From NCBI RefSeq assembly GCF_014194695.1, contig NZ_JACIAH010000003.1:62001-126000 (forward strand): DNA of 64,000 nt. The letters are read 5' to 3'. Positions 7,434-16,704 of the stretch are shown in pieces; within the stretch, counting starts at the first letter, position 1, and the number at the start of each line of letters is the position of its first letter. This DNA comes from Rhizobium sp. BK399 (GTDB taxonomy: Bacteria > Pseudomonadota > Alphaproteobacteria > Rhizobiales > Rhizobiaceae). The notes beneath the pieces were generated by a model, which was not told the origin of the DNA, ran no database searches, and was given only the letters and a program-made list of their open reading frames with translations. Position numbers and translations under genes: made by a program.

Positions 7434-7505
7434 GACCATACGCGCAAAATGAATCAAACGCCGGAAACGGCTCATCGTACCGACCATGATGAACGGATGA
7501 CACCC

Positions 7506-8102
7506 ATGCGCGCCCATTTCCTCGGAAGACTCCCGGTCCTCTGCCGGCTTCTCGTTGCGCTGATATTCTCGCCCCTCGTGCTTATCCCCATGCAGGCGGC
7601 GGCGCAGCAGGCCAACAATGGCCAGTACACGATGCAGGAGATCGTTGACGCCGGACACTCGTTTTTCGGCTCAACCAGCGGCGGGCTCGCAAAGGTGGTC
7701 GAAGCGGCCTTTCAGAAATACGGCCTTCCGAACGGCTACATCCTCGGCCAGGAAGGCTCCGGTGCCTTCATCGCCGGACTTACCTATGGCGAAGGTCAGC
7801 TGAACACCAAGAATGCCGGCGAGCATCCGCTCTACTGGCAAGGCCCGTCGCTCGGCATCGACTATGGTGGCCAGGGCACACGCGTCATGATGCTGGTCTA
7901 TGACCTGCCCTCGACCGACGCCATCTATGCCCGTTTCGGCGGCGTCAGCGGTCAGGCCTTCGTCATCGCCGGCTTCGGTATGACGCTTCTCAAGAATGAA
8001 AACGTCCTAGTGGTGCCGATCCGCACCGGTGTCGGGGCGCGCCTTGGACTGAATGTCGGATACCTCAAGGTCACGCCGAATCCGACCTGGAATCCCTTCT
8101 GA
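7506..8102 (+). CDS. eipA: Envelope integrity protein EipA (DUF1134)
   Basis: This is a periplasmic protein of the DUF1134/EipA family, which in Brucella is needed for envelope integrity and interacts genetically with O-polysaccharide synthesis. A clear signal peptide (MRAHFLGRLPVLCRLLVALI, cut after QAAA) precedes the conserved small beta-rich domain: SFFGSTSGGLAKVVE, GEHPLYWQGPSLGIDYGG, RFGGVSGQAFVIAGFGM and GVGARLGLNVGYLKV, ending NPTWNPF. The ATG at 7506 gives 198 residues and an ideal signal peptide; in-frame ATGs at 7497 and 7449 would lengthen the N-terminus. A CtrA-like site lies upstream. Confidence 0.9.
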   Translation: MRAHFLGRLPVLCRLLVALIFSPLVLIPMQAAAQQANNGQYTMQEIVDAGHSFFGSTSGGLAKVVEAAFQKYGLPNGYILGQEGSGAFIAGLTYGEGQLNTKNAGEHPLYWQGPSLGIDYGGQGTRVMMLVYDLPSTDAIYARFGGVSGQAFVIAGFGMTLLKNENVLVVPIRTGVGARLGLNVGYLKVTPNPTWNPF

Positions 8103-8221
8103 TTCTATCGGCGCTGTCGAACTCTCGCTCGCCGTTACCTTTCCGCCACTTGCTCTACGCGTCAGGTCCGCTTAATCATTGGTCCTGACGCAAATCAACT
8201 TTTGGAAGCCGTGGCAACTCC

Positions 8222-9379
8222 GTGATCGAATATGCTCTCTTGTTCGGACTGGGCTTCCTGACGGCAGCGTTCCTCGTTTTCCTGGTGTCGCCCGCTGTCC
8301 ACCGTCGCATCGTCTGGTATACAGAAAATCGGATGCGCGCGACCATGCCGCTCAGCCCGCAGGAGGTGCGGGCGCAGAAGGACATGGTCCGAGCCTTCTA
8401 TGCCGCGGAAAACGCCAAAACGACGCAACAGCTGGTGCGCGAGCGCGAGAAGTCGCTGGCGCTGCAGTTGAAACACGATTCACTGGCGCTCGACGCCGGA
8501 CGATTTGCGGCTGAAATCGGCGGATTGCAGGCGCAGATCAGCGACATGAGTGTCGAAGCAGCGGAACAGCGCTCGCATCTGCGCAAGGATGAAAACTACA
8601 TCAGCCAGCTGAAGACGAGCCTCCACATCGCGGAGCAGGCAAGTGCGGCCAAGGAAGGCGAACTTGAAGCGCTTCGCACGCGCCTCAACAGACTTGCGGA
8701 ACAGAGCGACAATTTGAAGATCGATTTGGCGGCGCGCGAGACCGAAATCGAAAGCATGAGCTTCAAGGCGAATGCGGTCCGCATCGAGCGCGACACGCTT
8801 CGCCAGGACGTGAGCTTGCTGCAGAAGCGCGCAAAGGATGCGGAGCAGACCCTCGCCCAGCACGAGCACGCGGTCATCAGGCTGGAAGATCAGGCAGACC
8901 GCGATGCGGCGTCGGTGGCCGACAAGGATACGCTACTCGGACGCCGCCAGCAGGAAATTGCGAAGCTGAAAGAACAGATCAAGGCGGCGAACGCCGAACT
9001 GCGCAAGGCAAACCGTGCACTGCGCAATGCCGGTCTTCAACCCGTAGCCGCAGATGCGGTTTCAGAGGAGCGGGCAACCGAGGAAACGATGGCAGCCGAA
9101 CTCGATACCGCGGCGATCGCGGCACGCCTGAGCGAAGAAGTGCGCAAGCGCAGCGCCGCCGTTTCGGAACAGTTGAAAGCAAAGTCGGACACGTATCAGG
9201 ATGAAGCCGCACGCGAAGAGATCGCCGACATAGCCGCAAGAATGGTCGCGTTGACAGCGATCAATGAAGGCCCCACGTCGCCGATCCGAGACCTTCTGCC
9301 GGATGCCGCAGACCATCAGGATGGTGAGCGCATCAACCTTGCGCAGCGCGCAGCGACGATCCTGTCGGAACCAGGCTGA
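8222..9379 (+). CDS. Membrane-anchored coiled-coil protein
   Basis: This 385-residue protein has one N-terminal transmembrane helix (about residues 4-25) followed by a short basic stretch and a long Glu/Gln/Lys/Arg-rich coiled coil from about 45 to 270, with heptad patterning and almost no Pro or Gly. A more mixed tail ends in an acidic segment. The start is GTG at 8222; the preceding GTG frame stops at once. The topology suggests a filament-like protein projecting into the cytoplasm from the inner membrane. No catalytic motif is visible and I assign no function. Confidence 0.75.
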   Translation: MIEYALLFGLGFLTAAFLVFLVSPAVHRRIVWYTENRMRATMPLSPQEVRAQKDMVRAFYAAENAKTTQQLVREREKSLALQLKHDSLALDAGRFAAEIGGLQAQISDMSVEAAEQRSHLRKDENYISQLKTSLHIAEQASAAKEGELEALRTRLNRLAEQSDNLKIDLAARETEIESMSFKANAVRIERDTLRQDVSLLQKRAKDAEQTLAQHEHAVIRLEDQADRDAASVADKDTLLGRRQQEIAKLKEQIKAANAELRKANRALRNAGLQPVAADAVSEERATEETMAAELDTAAIAARLSEEVRKRSAAVSEQLKAKSDTYQDEAAREEIADIAARMVALTAINEGPTSPIRDLLPDAADHQDGERINLAQRAATILSEPG

Positions 9380-9381
9380 GA

Positions 9382-10200
9382 TCAGATCCGCTTCACTGCT
9401 GACGCCATGGCGAAAAGAGCGATGCCCGTGGCCGTCGCCACATTGAGGCTGTCCAATCCCTCCGATTGCGGAATGCGCGCGCTGTTGAAGCGCTCAAGGA
9501 CAACAGGCGGCAATCCCTCGCCTTCCGTGCCTACGACCAACGCCATCCTGCCGGCTGGCGGTATCGCCCGGATGTCGGTCTCGCCGCGCGGCGAGAGTGT
9601 CCAGATGGCGAAGCCGTTCGCGGCAAGCCGCGCCAGTATATCAAGTCCAGTGCCCTTCCGCTGGTAAGGCACACTGAGGACGGAGCCGACGGAGACGCGC
9701 AATGCCTTGCGATACAGCGGATCGCAGGACGTTTCATCGAGGAAGATGGCATCGGCCTTGAAGGCGGCCGCGTTGCGGAACATGGATCCGGCATTGTCAT
9801 GATTGGAAATGCCGCAACCGACAAGGACCAGCGAACGCTTAGACAATCGGTCGACGAGATCGACTTCCGCTACCTCGCGCCTGCCGAGGGCCAATACGCC
9901 GCGATGGAGATGAAATCCGACGATCCGGTCCAGAACTTCGGCCTCGGCAACATAGACGGGCACCTCGATCGGCAGCCGCTCGAGAATGGGAGCGACGCCA
10001 TCGACGCGGTTCCTGAGCAACAGCACCTTTTCGGTTGTAAAGCTGCCGCTGTGGCTGGCTTCCGCCAACATGCGAAGCACGACCGTACCCTCCGCAATGA
10101 AGCGGTTCTGCCGACCGGTCAGATCCCGTTCGCGGATATCGCGGAACTCAGCGATGCGAGCATCGTCCGCGCTCTCGATCGCAACGAGCCGAGAAGCCAT
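9382..10200 (-). CDS. TrmH/SpoU-family RNA methyltransferase
   Basis: This is a SPOUT-class 2'-O-ribose methyltransferase for tRNA or rRNA. All three knot motifs are intact: motif 1 SNHDNAGSMFRN (132-143), motif 2 LVVGTEGEGLP (221-231) and motif 3 RIPQSEGLDSLNVATATGIALF (242-263). An N-terminal substrate-binding region (IAEGTVVLRMLAEA) precedes it. The exact RNA target cannot be told from sequence. It starts 4 bases after the stop of the small membrane-protein gene upstream, so the two are probably cotranscribed. Its stop is 3 bases from the convergent coiled-coil gene. Confidence 0.9.
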   Translation of the reverse strand: MASRLVAIESADDARIAEFRDIRERDLTGRQNRFIAEGTVVLRMLAEASHSGSFTTEKVLLLRNRVDGVAPILERLPIEVPVYVAEAEVLDRIVGFHLHRGVLALGRREVAEVDLVDRLSKRSLVLVGCGISNHDNAGSMFRNAAAFKADAIFLDETSCDPLYRKALRVSVGSVLSVPYQRKGTGLDILARLAANGFAIWTLSPRGETDIRAIPPAGRMALVVGTEGEGLPPVVLERFNSARIPQSEGLDSLNVATATGIALFAMASAVKRI

Positions 10201-10204
10201 CGCC

Positions 10205-10591
10205 CTAGCCGCCGTTGATGGTCACATCGGCGACAATGCGTCCTGCCTTGATATCGAAGACGAGCGACTTCATGATCCCGTCGGCCGTGGCCCCAAAGAA
10301 CATGATCTGCCCTCCCGAGAACGACGACGACTGAATGATGAAGCCCGGCGGCAACACGGCCGTCACGGATATAGGCGCATCCGACGGTACGCCGGCCGAT
10401 GTCACGGCTGTTGGTTCGCTCGCGGGAGTCCGCATCGTCTTGTAGACAATGGCGCCGAAGACCGCCATAAGGCTCACGAACATGATGATGCCTGAAACAA
10501 TCTGCAGGCGGATCATCTTGCGCCGGACACGTTCCATCACCGGATCAAGGGGCTTTTCGTCCTGATCACCTTCTGGCTGGATATTCGTCAT
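10205..10591 (-). CDS. Small single-pass membrane protein of unknown function
   Basis: This is a 128-residue protein with an acidic N-terminus, a basic segment (ERVRRKMIRLQ), one transmembrane helix at about 30-50 and a periplasmic tail with beta-strand character ending IVADVTINGG. Similar small proteins are common beside RluA-type genes in rhizobia. It is divergent from the pseudouridine synthase and probably cotranscribed with the methyltransferase gene downstream. Function unknown. Confidence 0.75.
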   Translation of the reverse strand: MTNIQPEGDQDEKPLDPVMERVRRKMIRLQIVSGIIMFVSLMAVFGAIVYKTMRTPASEPTAVTSAGVPSDAPISVTAVLPPGFIIQSSSFSGGQIMFFGATADGIMKSLVFDIKAGRIVADVTINGG

Positions 10592-10633
10592 ATGTGGCGT
10601 TCCGTTCTATAAATCATTCGGAGAAGAAGCGTC

Positions 10634-11668
10634 TTGAGCGACCCCTTTAAACAAGCATCCGGCATTAGAAAAGTCCTCACGGCCGACGAGAGTGCCGAAG
10701 GCCGTCTCGATGCGTGGATGACGGCACAGCTTGGGGAAGAGTTTTCGCGCAGTCGCGTGAAGGTGCTGATCAAGGAAGGCCAGGTCTCGGCGGGCGGCAA
10801 GGTCGTCGCCGATCCGCAGAAAAAAGTGCGTCCAGGCGATGTCTTCGAGATAGTCCTACCGGAACCGCAAGACCCGACGCCCCAGGGCGAAAACATTCCG
10901 CTCGATATTCTGTTCGAAGACGACGATGTCATCGTCATCTCCAAGCCTGCGGGCCTCGTCGTCCATCCAGCGGCAGGGAACTGGACCGGTACGCTCGTCA
11001 ATGCGCTGATCTACCATTGTGGCGACAGTCTTTCCGGTATCGGCGGCGTCCGTCGTCCGGGGATCGTTCACCGCCTGGACAAAGACACCACAGGTGTAAT
11101 GGTCGTCGCCAAGAACGACATCTCTCATCGCCACCTCTCGCTGCAGTTTGCCGATCACGGGCGCACCATGCCCTTGGAGCGCGCCTATCAGGCAATCGTC
11201 TGGGGGCGTCCTCGCGCGCTGACGGGGACGATCAATGCCCCGCTGGGGCGCTCCGTCGGCGACCGTACGCGTCGTGCCGTCAAACGGCCCGAGACGCAGG
11301 ATGCCGACGAGGCGATCACACATTATGAAGTGCTCGAGCGCTTTCATGAGAATCCCGACGCGACTTCGCTCGCCTCACTCATCGAGTGTCATCTCGAAAC
11401 CGGCCGCACGCATCAAATCCGCGTGCACATGGCACATATCGGCCACCCGCTGCTCGGTGACACGGTCTACGGCGCAGGTTTCAAGACAAAGGCAAATCTC
11501 CTTCCGGATGCTGCCAGGAAGACTGTGAATGCCTTTGGCAGGCAGGCCCTCCATGCCTATATGCTGCAATTCGAGCACCCCCGCACCAACGAGGTGATGC
11601 ACTTTGAAGTGCCTCTGCCTGAGGACATGGAAGAGTTGGCAAGCGCCCTGCGGGCCAAGGCGGAGTAA
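10634..11668 (+). CDS. RluA/RluD-family 23S rRNA pseudouridine synthase
   Basis: An N-terminal S4 RNA-binding domain (about 20-75, GRLDAWMTAQ..SRSRVKVLIKEGQV) precedes the catalytic domain with the signature HRLDKDTTGVMVVAK at 146-160, where Asp149 is the catalytic residue. RTHQIRVHMAHIGHPLLGD is the second conserved block. The 344-residue S4-plus-catalytic layout is that of RluD, which modifies helix 69 of 23S rRNA, but RluC is possible. The start is TTG at 10634 with GGAGAAG about 9 bases upstream. Confidence 0.9.
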   Translation: MSDPFKQASGIRKVLTADESAEGRLDAWMTAQLGEEFSRSRVKVLIKEGQVSAGGKVVADPQKKVRPGDVFEIVLPEPQDPTPQGENIPLDILFEDDDVIVISKPAGLVVHPAAGNWTGTLVNALIYHCGDSLSGIGGVRRPGIVHRLDKDTTGVMVVAKNDISHRHLSLQFADHGRTMPLERAYQAIVWGRPRALTGTINAPLGRSVGDRTRRAVKRPETQDADEAITHYEVLERFHENPDATSLASLIECHLETGRTHQIRVHMAHIGHPLLGDTVYGAGFKTKANLLPDAARKTVNAFGRQALHAYMLQFEHPRTNEVMHFEVPLPEDMEELASALRAKAE

Positions 11669-11693
11669 CGCCTTCGTGAAACGGTGTGCGGCC

Positions 11694-11721
11694 TTGAACC
11701 CCTGTTCGGCCATACTTATCT
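11694..11721 (+). promoter_or_regulatory. Candidate rpoH promoter
   Basis: TTGAAC at 11694-11699 and TTATCT at 11716-11721 are spaced 16 bases and lie 110 bases before the rpoH start. The -35 box is preceded by C, giving CTTGAA, the -35 core of heat-shock promoters, so autoregulation is possible. No other good candidate exists in the 162-bp gap. Confidence 0.4.
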
Positions 11722-11830
11722 GTACATTGACTTAGTGCGGGCTCCGATAAAGCCGCACGTCCCCGGTTCGCCTTTTTAACGCAGGGGCGCGTTCCATCGG
11801 GAACCGGAATTCAGATAGGAGGGTGCTTTT

Positions 11831-12739
11831 ATGGCCCGAAATAACTTGCCGTCCATTACCGCCGGCGAAGCCGGTCTCAATCGCTATCTCGACGAGATCC
11901 GCAAGTTCCCGATGTTGGAACCGCAGCAGGAATATATGCTTGCGAAGCGCTATGCGGAACATGGCGATCGCGAAGCCGCTCACAAACTCGTCACCAGTCA
12001 CCTGCGCCTCGTTGCGAAGATCGCGATGGGATACCGCGGCTATGGCCTGCCGATCGGCGAAGTCGTATCCGAAGGGAACGTCGGCCTGATGCAGGCCGTC
12101 AAAAAGTTTGATCCGGAACGCGGCTTCCGTCTTGCCACCTATGCCATGTGGTGGATCAAGGCGTCGATCCAGGAGTACATCCTGCGTTCGTGGTCTCTGG
12201 TGAAAATGGGCACGACCGCCAACCAGAAGCGACTGTTCTTCAACTTGCGTCGTCTCAAGGGCCGCATTCAGGCCATTGACGACGGTGACTTGAAGCCGGA
12301 ACACGTCGCTGAGATTGCCACGAAGCTGAACGTCTCCGAGGAGGAGGTCGTCTCGATGAACCGTCGCCTGTCGGGCGACGCGTCGCTGAACGCACCGATC
12401 AAGGCCTCGGAAGGCGAATCCGGGCAATGGCAGGATTGGCTCGTCGACGACCACGATAGCCAAGAGGCGGTTCTGATCGAGCAGGACGAACTCGACACGC
12501 GTCGCCGTATGCTGGCGAAGGCGATGAGCGTTCTGAACGATCGCGAACGCCGTATCTTCGAGGCGCGTCGTCTCGCTGAAGATCCGGTAACGCTGGAGGA
12601 CCTCTCGTCAGAGTTCGACATCAGCCGCGAACGCGTTCGTCAGATCGAAGTCCGCGCCTTCGAAAAAGTCCAGGATGCCGTGCGCAAGGAAGCTCTGGAG
12701 CGCGCCAAGGCCGTTCGGGTCGTGGAAGCGACAGCCTAA
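11831..12739 (+). CDS. rpoH: RNA polymerase sigma factor RpoH (sigma-32)
   Basis: This is the heat-shock sigma factor. Region 2 is clear (SHLRLVAKIAMGYRGYGLPIGE, LMQAVKKFDPERGFRLATYA, MWWIKASIQEYILRSWSLVK). The RpoH-specific box QKRLFFNLRR is at 132-141, and region 4 ends with the -35-binding helix ISRERVRQIEVRAFEKVQ. The length of 302 residues is normal. A strong AGGAGG site precedes the ATG. Many rhizobia have two rpoH genes; I cannot tell from sequence alone which one this is. A bidirectional terminator follows. Confidence 0.96.
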   Translation: MARNNLPSITAGEAGLNRYLDEIRKFPMLEPQQEYMLAKRYAEHGDREAAHKLVTSHLRLVAKIAMGYRGYGLPIGEVVSEGNVGLMQAVKKFDPERGFRLATYAMWWIKASIQEYILRSWSLVKMGTTANQKRLFFNLRRLKGRIQAIDDGDLKPEHVAEIATKLNVSEEEVVSMNRRLSGDASLNAPIKASEGESGQWQDWLVDDHDSQEAVLIEQDELDTRRRMLAKAMSVLNDRERRIFEARRLAEDPVTLEDLSSEFDISRERVRQIEVRAFEKVQDAVRKEALERAKAVRVVEATA

Positions 12740-12760
12740 AGCGCAAGTTTCCTCAAATGA

Positions 12761-12793
12761 AAAAGGGCGGGACCGTTTGGTCTCGCCCTTTTT
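12761..12793. terminator. Bidirectional intrinsic terminator between rpoH and the acidic protein gene
   Basis: AAAAGGGCGGGACC pairs with GGTCTCGCCCTTTTT around a GTTT loop. A-runs on one side and T-runs on the other make it usable from both strands. It lies 21 bases after rpoH and 19 bases past the convergent gene's stop. Confidence 0.9.
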
Positions 12794-12812
12794 TATTTAC
12801 TCCAACCAGTGA

Positions 12813-15149
12813 TTATTGGCTGGTCGATACGTCGCCAAATGCGGCCCATTCCTTGATCGCGGCGTTGAACGCCTCCGCGCCCGTCGAGCCTTTCTGCATC
12901 GTCAGAAGGGCACGGCGGCCGTTGCGATAGGTGATCGGGATATCGATCCAGTCGCGGCTTCCGAGGAGATCGAGGTTCGCCTTGCGCGCATCCGGATAGT
13001 CATTCAGCGCGATCATATGGAAATCGTCCGTGATCTTTGCGGGAACGGCAATCAACGCGTCGCCGCGATCCTGCTCGGTCCGCTTCATCGAAATGCGCTG
13101 AACGCTCTCGATGGCGCCGCCTTCGAAGTTTGGCGGCAACGAGAAGACGACTTCGACGATGTGGCTTGCAGGCAGCGACGGATCCGAATTGCGTTTGAAG
13201 GTGAGCTGCGCCGACAGGTTGCGTTCCGGAACGGTCACGGTCGCCTGCACGGATGCTTCCTGCCTGCCGTCCGAGCCTGCCTCGTGCTGGAGGCTCCAAA
13301 CCACCGACCCCTGGATAGCAGTCGGCGAACTCTGCCCGATACGCTCTTCATAGAGGAACATTTTCTCATTTGACCCGACCGGCGCGGTTTGTGCTGCACC
13401 GTCCGCCGGCGGCGTCGCCGCTGACGTGGCTGCCGGAGGGGTAGCGCTCGTCGAGGGCGGCGTCGTCGAGGTCGCAGGCGGCGTCGGATCGGCCGCAGCA
13501 ACGTTCTGCTCGGCTACCGACTTTCCTTCGGCCGTCGGCGTTCCTGGAACAGCAGCGGGGCCGCTGTCGACCTCGGTGCCGTCGGCACGAAGCCGCTGGT
13601 TGAACTTGTTGTTGACGGCAGCGCCGTCATTCAACGAGGCGACTTCCTTGTTTGCGTCTGCCGGCTTGGCGTCGCTGGTCTGTGGCGCCGCGGCTGGCGT
13701 CGAAGCATCCGGCTTGGCCGGCGCCTGCTCGTTCTTCGCACTCTGCGACGGAGCGGCGCTGACAAGGTTCTTCAACATCGTCGACAGCGCATCCTGATGG
13801 GTCCAGGCGGCATACCCGCCGCCGCCAACAACGCCCAGCGCAATGAGGATGGTTACGATGGAGCCGATGCCGAACCGGCGGCGCTTCGGCTCCATGCGCA
13901 GATTCTTGCCCTGGAACTTCGCGGCAACGGCGCTGTCGAGATCGGGCGGCGCAGTGCCGTCGTCGTCTTCGGCAACAACGCCGCGGTTGTCGTAGCCACG
14001 AAGCGGCCGTGCCTCCTGCCACGCAGGATTGGTTTCCGGCGCAGCTTTCGCGGTGCCATGGATCTCCGAGAAGAGATCGCCATCGTCGAAATGCGCGTTG
14101 ATCGGAACCTTCTTGCCGCTTTCGATCGGTGGGAGATCGTCGAAGGCTGCTGCCTCCCAGGAGAACCCCTCGTTGGCGGCAGGCATCTTCACGCTAGCCG
14201 GTGCATGGTCGATGCCGGCGATGACGTCCTCGAACGCGCGCGCGGCTTCGTTTGCCGGAGCAACGGGCGCTGCCTCGGAAAACTGCCTCAATTCCTCGAG
14301 CGCCCAGTCTGTCGGGGCATCCTTGGCCGGCGGCGCCGGCGTTTCCTCGACGGGCTCAGCCCATACCGGATCGAAATGCCCGGCGGCGTCCGCATGGAGC
14401 GGCTCTTCCTGGCTGCGATCCACGAATTCTTCCGGCGAGCGATCCAAGCCATAGACTGGTTCGACCAGACGGTTGGTCAGATCGTAGTCGCGCGCCGCTG
14501 GCTGCAAAGCCGGCTCCACGTACGGAGGCTCGGTGGGCTCGGCAACAGGCTCTTCTATGCCCACATGCTCGTCAGAGCCCTGCCGTTCCTCGTGAGCGAC
14601 CTCTTCGGAAGGAGCGGAGCGCAGGTGCTCGACGGGTTCGACTTCTTCAGCGGGAGCCGACGGCTCTTCATGCGGCCAATGCGTGTCGTGCTGGGCAGCA
14701 TATTCCGGCTCGGCAGCGGCAGGCTCTTCGTGATAATGCGCAGGCTCTTCGCGCGGCTCCTGATAGGCAGGCGCAGGCTCTTCAGCTTCTACATGCTCTT
14801 GGTGAACCGATGTCTCGTCTGCCGGCTCGTCAACAGTGGGTTCGGCGGCGACCGGTTCAGGAGCGGTGGCCTCCGGCTCATGGGCGGTCTCGACTTCGGG
14901 CGCAGCCGCCGCGGCAACATCGTCCGCGGACGGAACGGCTTCGGCGTGTTCCGCTTCGACTTCGCGGATTGCAGCCTCGAGCTTTTCAAGCTGCCGTTGC
15001 AGCATCGCTTCCGGCGGACGCGGCTTCATGTTCTCGAGCTGCCGCTGCACAGCACCGCGAGCGCGCTCGTAGACTTTCACCCGCATCTCGGGAGTATTTT
15101 CAGACAGGCCGTCAACCGCCCGCCGGATAACTGCGATAAAATCCGCCAT
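12813..15149 (-). CDS. Large acidic single-pass membrane protein of unknown function
   Basis: This 778-residue protein has four parts. Residues 1-70 are a conserved helical start (MADFIAVIRRAVDGLSENTP, RVKVYERARGAVQRQLENMK). A long low-complexity Glu/Ala/Pro/His region then runs to about 300. A basic patch and one transmembrane helix follow at about 425-450 (IGSIVTILIALGVVGGGGYAAW). After a Pro/Thr/Ala linker, a folded periplasmic C-terminal domain runs from about 600 (KMFLYEERIGQSSP, QGSVVWSL, IVEVVFSLPPNFEGGAIESV). The ATG at 15149 has GAGAAAG upstream. It is convergent with rpoH and follows purA on the same strand by 60 bases. The layout resembles envelope-spanning scaffold proteins, but no known family is recognisable. 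Confidence 0.8.
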   Translation of the reverse strand: MADFIAVIRRAVDGLSENTPEMRVKVYERARGAVQRQLENMKPRPPEAMLQRQLEKLEAAIREVEAEHAEAVPSADDVAAAAAPEVETAHEPEATAPEPVAAEPTVDEPADETSVHQEHVEAEEPAPAYQEPREEPAHYHEEPAAAEPEYAAQHDTHWPHEEPSAPAEEVEPVEHLRSAPSEEVAHEERQGSDEHVGIEEPVAEPTEPPYVEPALQPAARDYDLTNRLVEPVYGLDRSPEEFVDRSQEEPLHADAAGHFDPVWAEPVEETPAPPAKDAPTDWALEELRQFSEAAPVAPANEAARAFEDVIAGIDHAPASVKMPAANEGFSWEAAAFDDLPPIESGKKVPINAHFDDGDLFSEIHGTAKAAPETNPAWQEARPLRGYDNRGVVAEDDDGTAPPDLDSAVAAKFQGKNLRMEPKRRRFGIGSIVTILIALGVVGGGGYAAWTHQDALSTMLKNLVSAAPSQSAKNEQAPAKPDASTPAAAPQTSDAKPADANKEVASLNDGAAVNNKFNQRLRADGTEVDSGPAAVPGTPTAEGKSVAEQNVAAADPTPPATSTTPPSTSATPPAATSAATPPADGAAQTAPVGSNEKMFLYEERIGQSSPTAIQGSVVWSLQHEAGSDGRQEASVQATVTVPERNLSAQLTFKRNSDPSLPASHIVEVVFSLPPNFEGGAIESVQRISMKRTEQDRGDALIAVPAKITDDFHMIALNDYPDARKANLDLLGSRDWIDIPITYRNGRRALLTMQKGSTGAEAFNAAIKEWAAFGDVSTSQ

Positions 15150-15209
15150 TCGTACTTTCTCTAAGAGTGCGGTCCGCCACGCGAACCGCACAAATAATGA
15201 CCCGCGACC

Positions 15210-16508
15210 TTAGTCCTCAAAAGGATCGGTCACAAGTATCGTGTCGTCTCGCTCAGGACTTGTAGACAGGAGAGCGACGGGCGCCCCGATCAACTCTTCA
15301 ACCTGGCGAACATACTTGATTGCCTGGGCCGGCAGATCGGCCCAACTGCGCGCGCCGACCGTCGATTCTTTCCAGCCTTCGAGCGTCACATAGATCGGCT
15401 CGACGCGAGCTTGCGCGCCCTGGCTGGCAGGAAGATGATCGATCTCTTCGCCGTCCAGCTTGTAGCCGACGCAGATCTTCAGTTCGTCGAGGCCGTCGAG
15501 AACATCAAGCTTCGTCAGCGCAATGCCGGTAATGCCGTTGGTGGCAACCGACTGGCGCACCAGCGCTGCATCGAACCAGCCGCAACGACGCTTGCGGCCC
15601 GTCACCGTACCGAATTCGTGACCTTTTTCACCGAGGAACTGGCCGATCTCGTCATGCAGCTCGGTCGGGAACGGTCCCTCGCCAACGCGCGTCGTATAGG
15701 CCTTGGTGATGCCGAGGATATAGCCGAGCGATCCCGGGCCCATGCCAGAACCAGCCGCGGCCTGGCCGGCGACGGTGTTCGAAGACGTGACGAACGGATA
15801 CGTGCCATGATCGATGTCGAGCAGGCTGCCCTGCGCACCTTCAAAGAGGATACGAGCGCCCTTGCGGCGTTCCTTGTCGAGGAAGAGCCAAACCGTATCG
15901 CGGTACGGAAGCACGCGGTCGGCGATCGACGTCAGTTCCGTCATGATCGTATCATGGCTGACCTCGGCAACGCCAAGGCCGCGACGCAGTGCATTGTGGT
16001 GCGTCAGGATGCGGTCGACCTTGCCCGGCAGCGTGTCGAGATCGGCGAGGTCCATCACACGGATCGCACGGCGGCCAACCTTGTCTTCATAGGCCGGGCC
16101 GATGCCACGGCGCGTGGTGCCGATCTTCGTACCGCTGTTGGACGCAGCGTCTTCACGGTAGGCGTCGAGCTCGCGGTGCAGTGAGAGAATAAGCGTCGCG
16201 TTGTCGGCGATGCGCAAGTTCTCGGGGGAAATCTTGACGCCCTGCTTTCCCAGCTTCTCGATTTCGGCAATCAGTGCGTGCGGATCGACGACGACGCCGT
16301 TGCCGATCACAGCCATCTTGCCGGGACGCACGACGCCGGATGGCAACAGCGAGAGCTTGTAGCTGGTTCCATCGATTACCAGCGTATGGCCTGCATTGTG
16401 TCCGCCCTGATAGCGCACAACGATGTCCGCACGTTCCGAAAGCCAATCGACAATCTTGCCCTTGCCTTCGTCACCCCATTGCGAACCGACCACGACTACG
16501 TTCGTCAT
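15210..16508 (-). CDS. purA: Adenylosuccinate synthetase PurA
   Basis: It catalyses the GTP-dependent conversion of IMP and aspartate to adenylosuccinate, the first step to AMP. The phosphate loop [11 protein letters not shown] (8-18) holds the catalytic Asp, GGHNAGHT holds the catalytic His, and [23 protein letters not shown] and [13 protein letters not shown] match the family. 432 residues is standard. AGGAAG lies 7 bases before the ATG. Confidence 0.98.
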   Translation of the reverse strand: MTNVVVVGSQWGDEGKGKIVDWLSERADIVVRYQGGHNAGHTLVIDGTSYKLSLLPSGVVRPGKMAVIGNGVVVDPHALIAEIEKLGKQGVKISPENLRIADNATLILSLHRELDAYREDAASNSGTKIGTTRRGIGPAYEDKVGRRAIRVMDLADLDTLPGKVDRILTHHNALRRGLGVAEVSHDTIMTELTSIADRVLPYRDTVWLFLDKERRKGARILFEGAQGSLLDIDHGTYPFVTSSNTVAGQAAAGSGMGPGSLGYILGITKAYTTRVGEGPFPTELHDEIGQFLGEKGHEFGTVTGRKRRCGWFDAALVRQSVATNGITGIALTKLDVLDGLDELKICVGYKLDGEEIDHLPASQGAQARVEPIYVTLEGWKESTVGARSWADLPAQAIKYVRQVEELIGAPVALLSTSPERDDTILVTDPFED

Positions 16509-16704
16509 TCACGTCTTCCTGTTAAAGGCGGATTTAACCGCACCCTTCTCAAACCCGCGCATCTATAAAGCTTTGTCACGGGGAAAGCGACCCTGTTATG
16601 CCGCCGGAATCGGCTTTTTACGTGACAAATCAGCCATCATCGGGCTATTGGCCAATCATATCCTGGGGTTGAGAACGCATCGCCGTCATCTGGAAGAATC
16701 GCCT

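Noticed and set aside
13797-15164. 455-codon plus-strand frame antisense to the acidic membrane protein
   Set aside because: It is the mirror of the low-complexity Glu/Ala codons; Arg/Gly/Leu-rich and without domain features.
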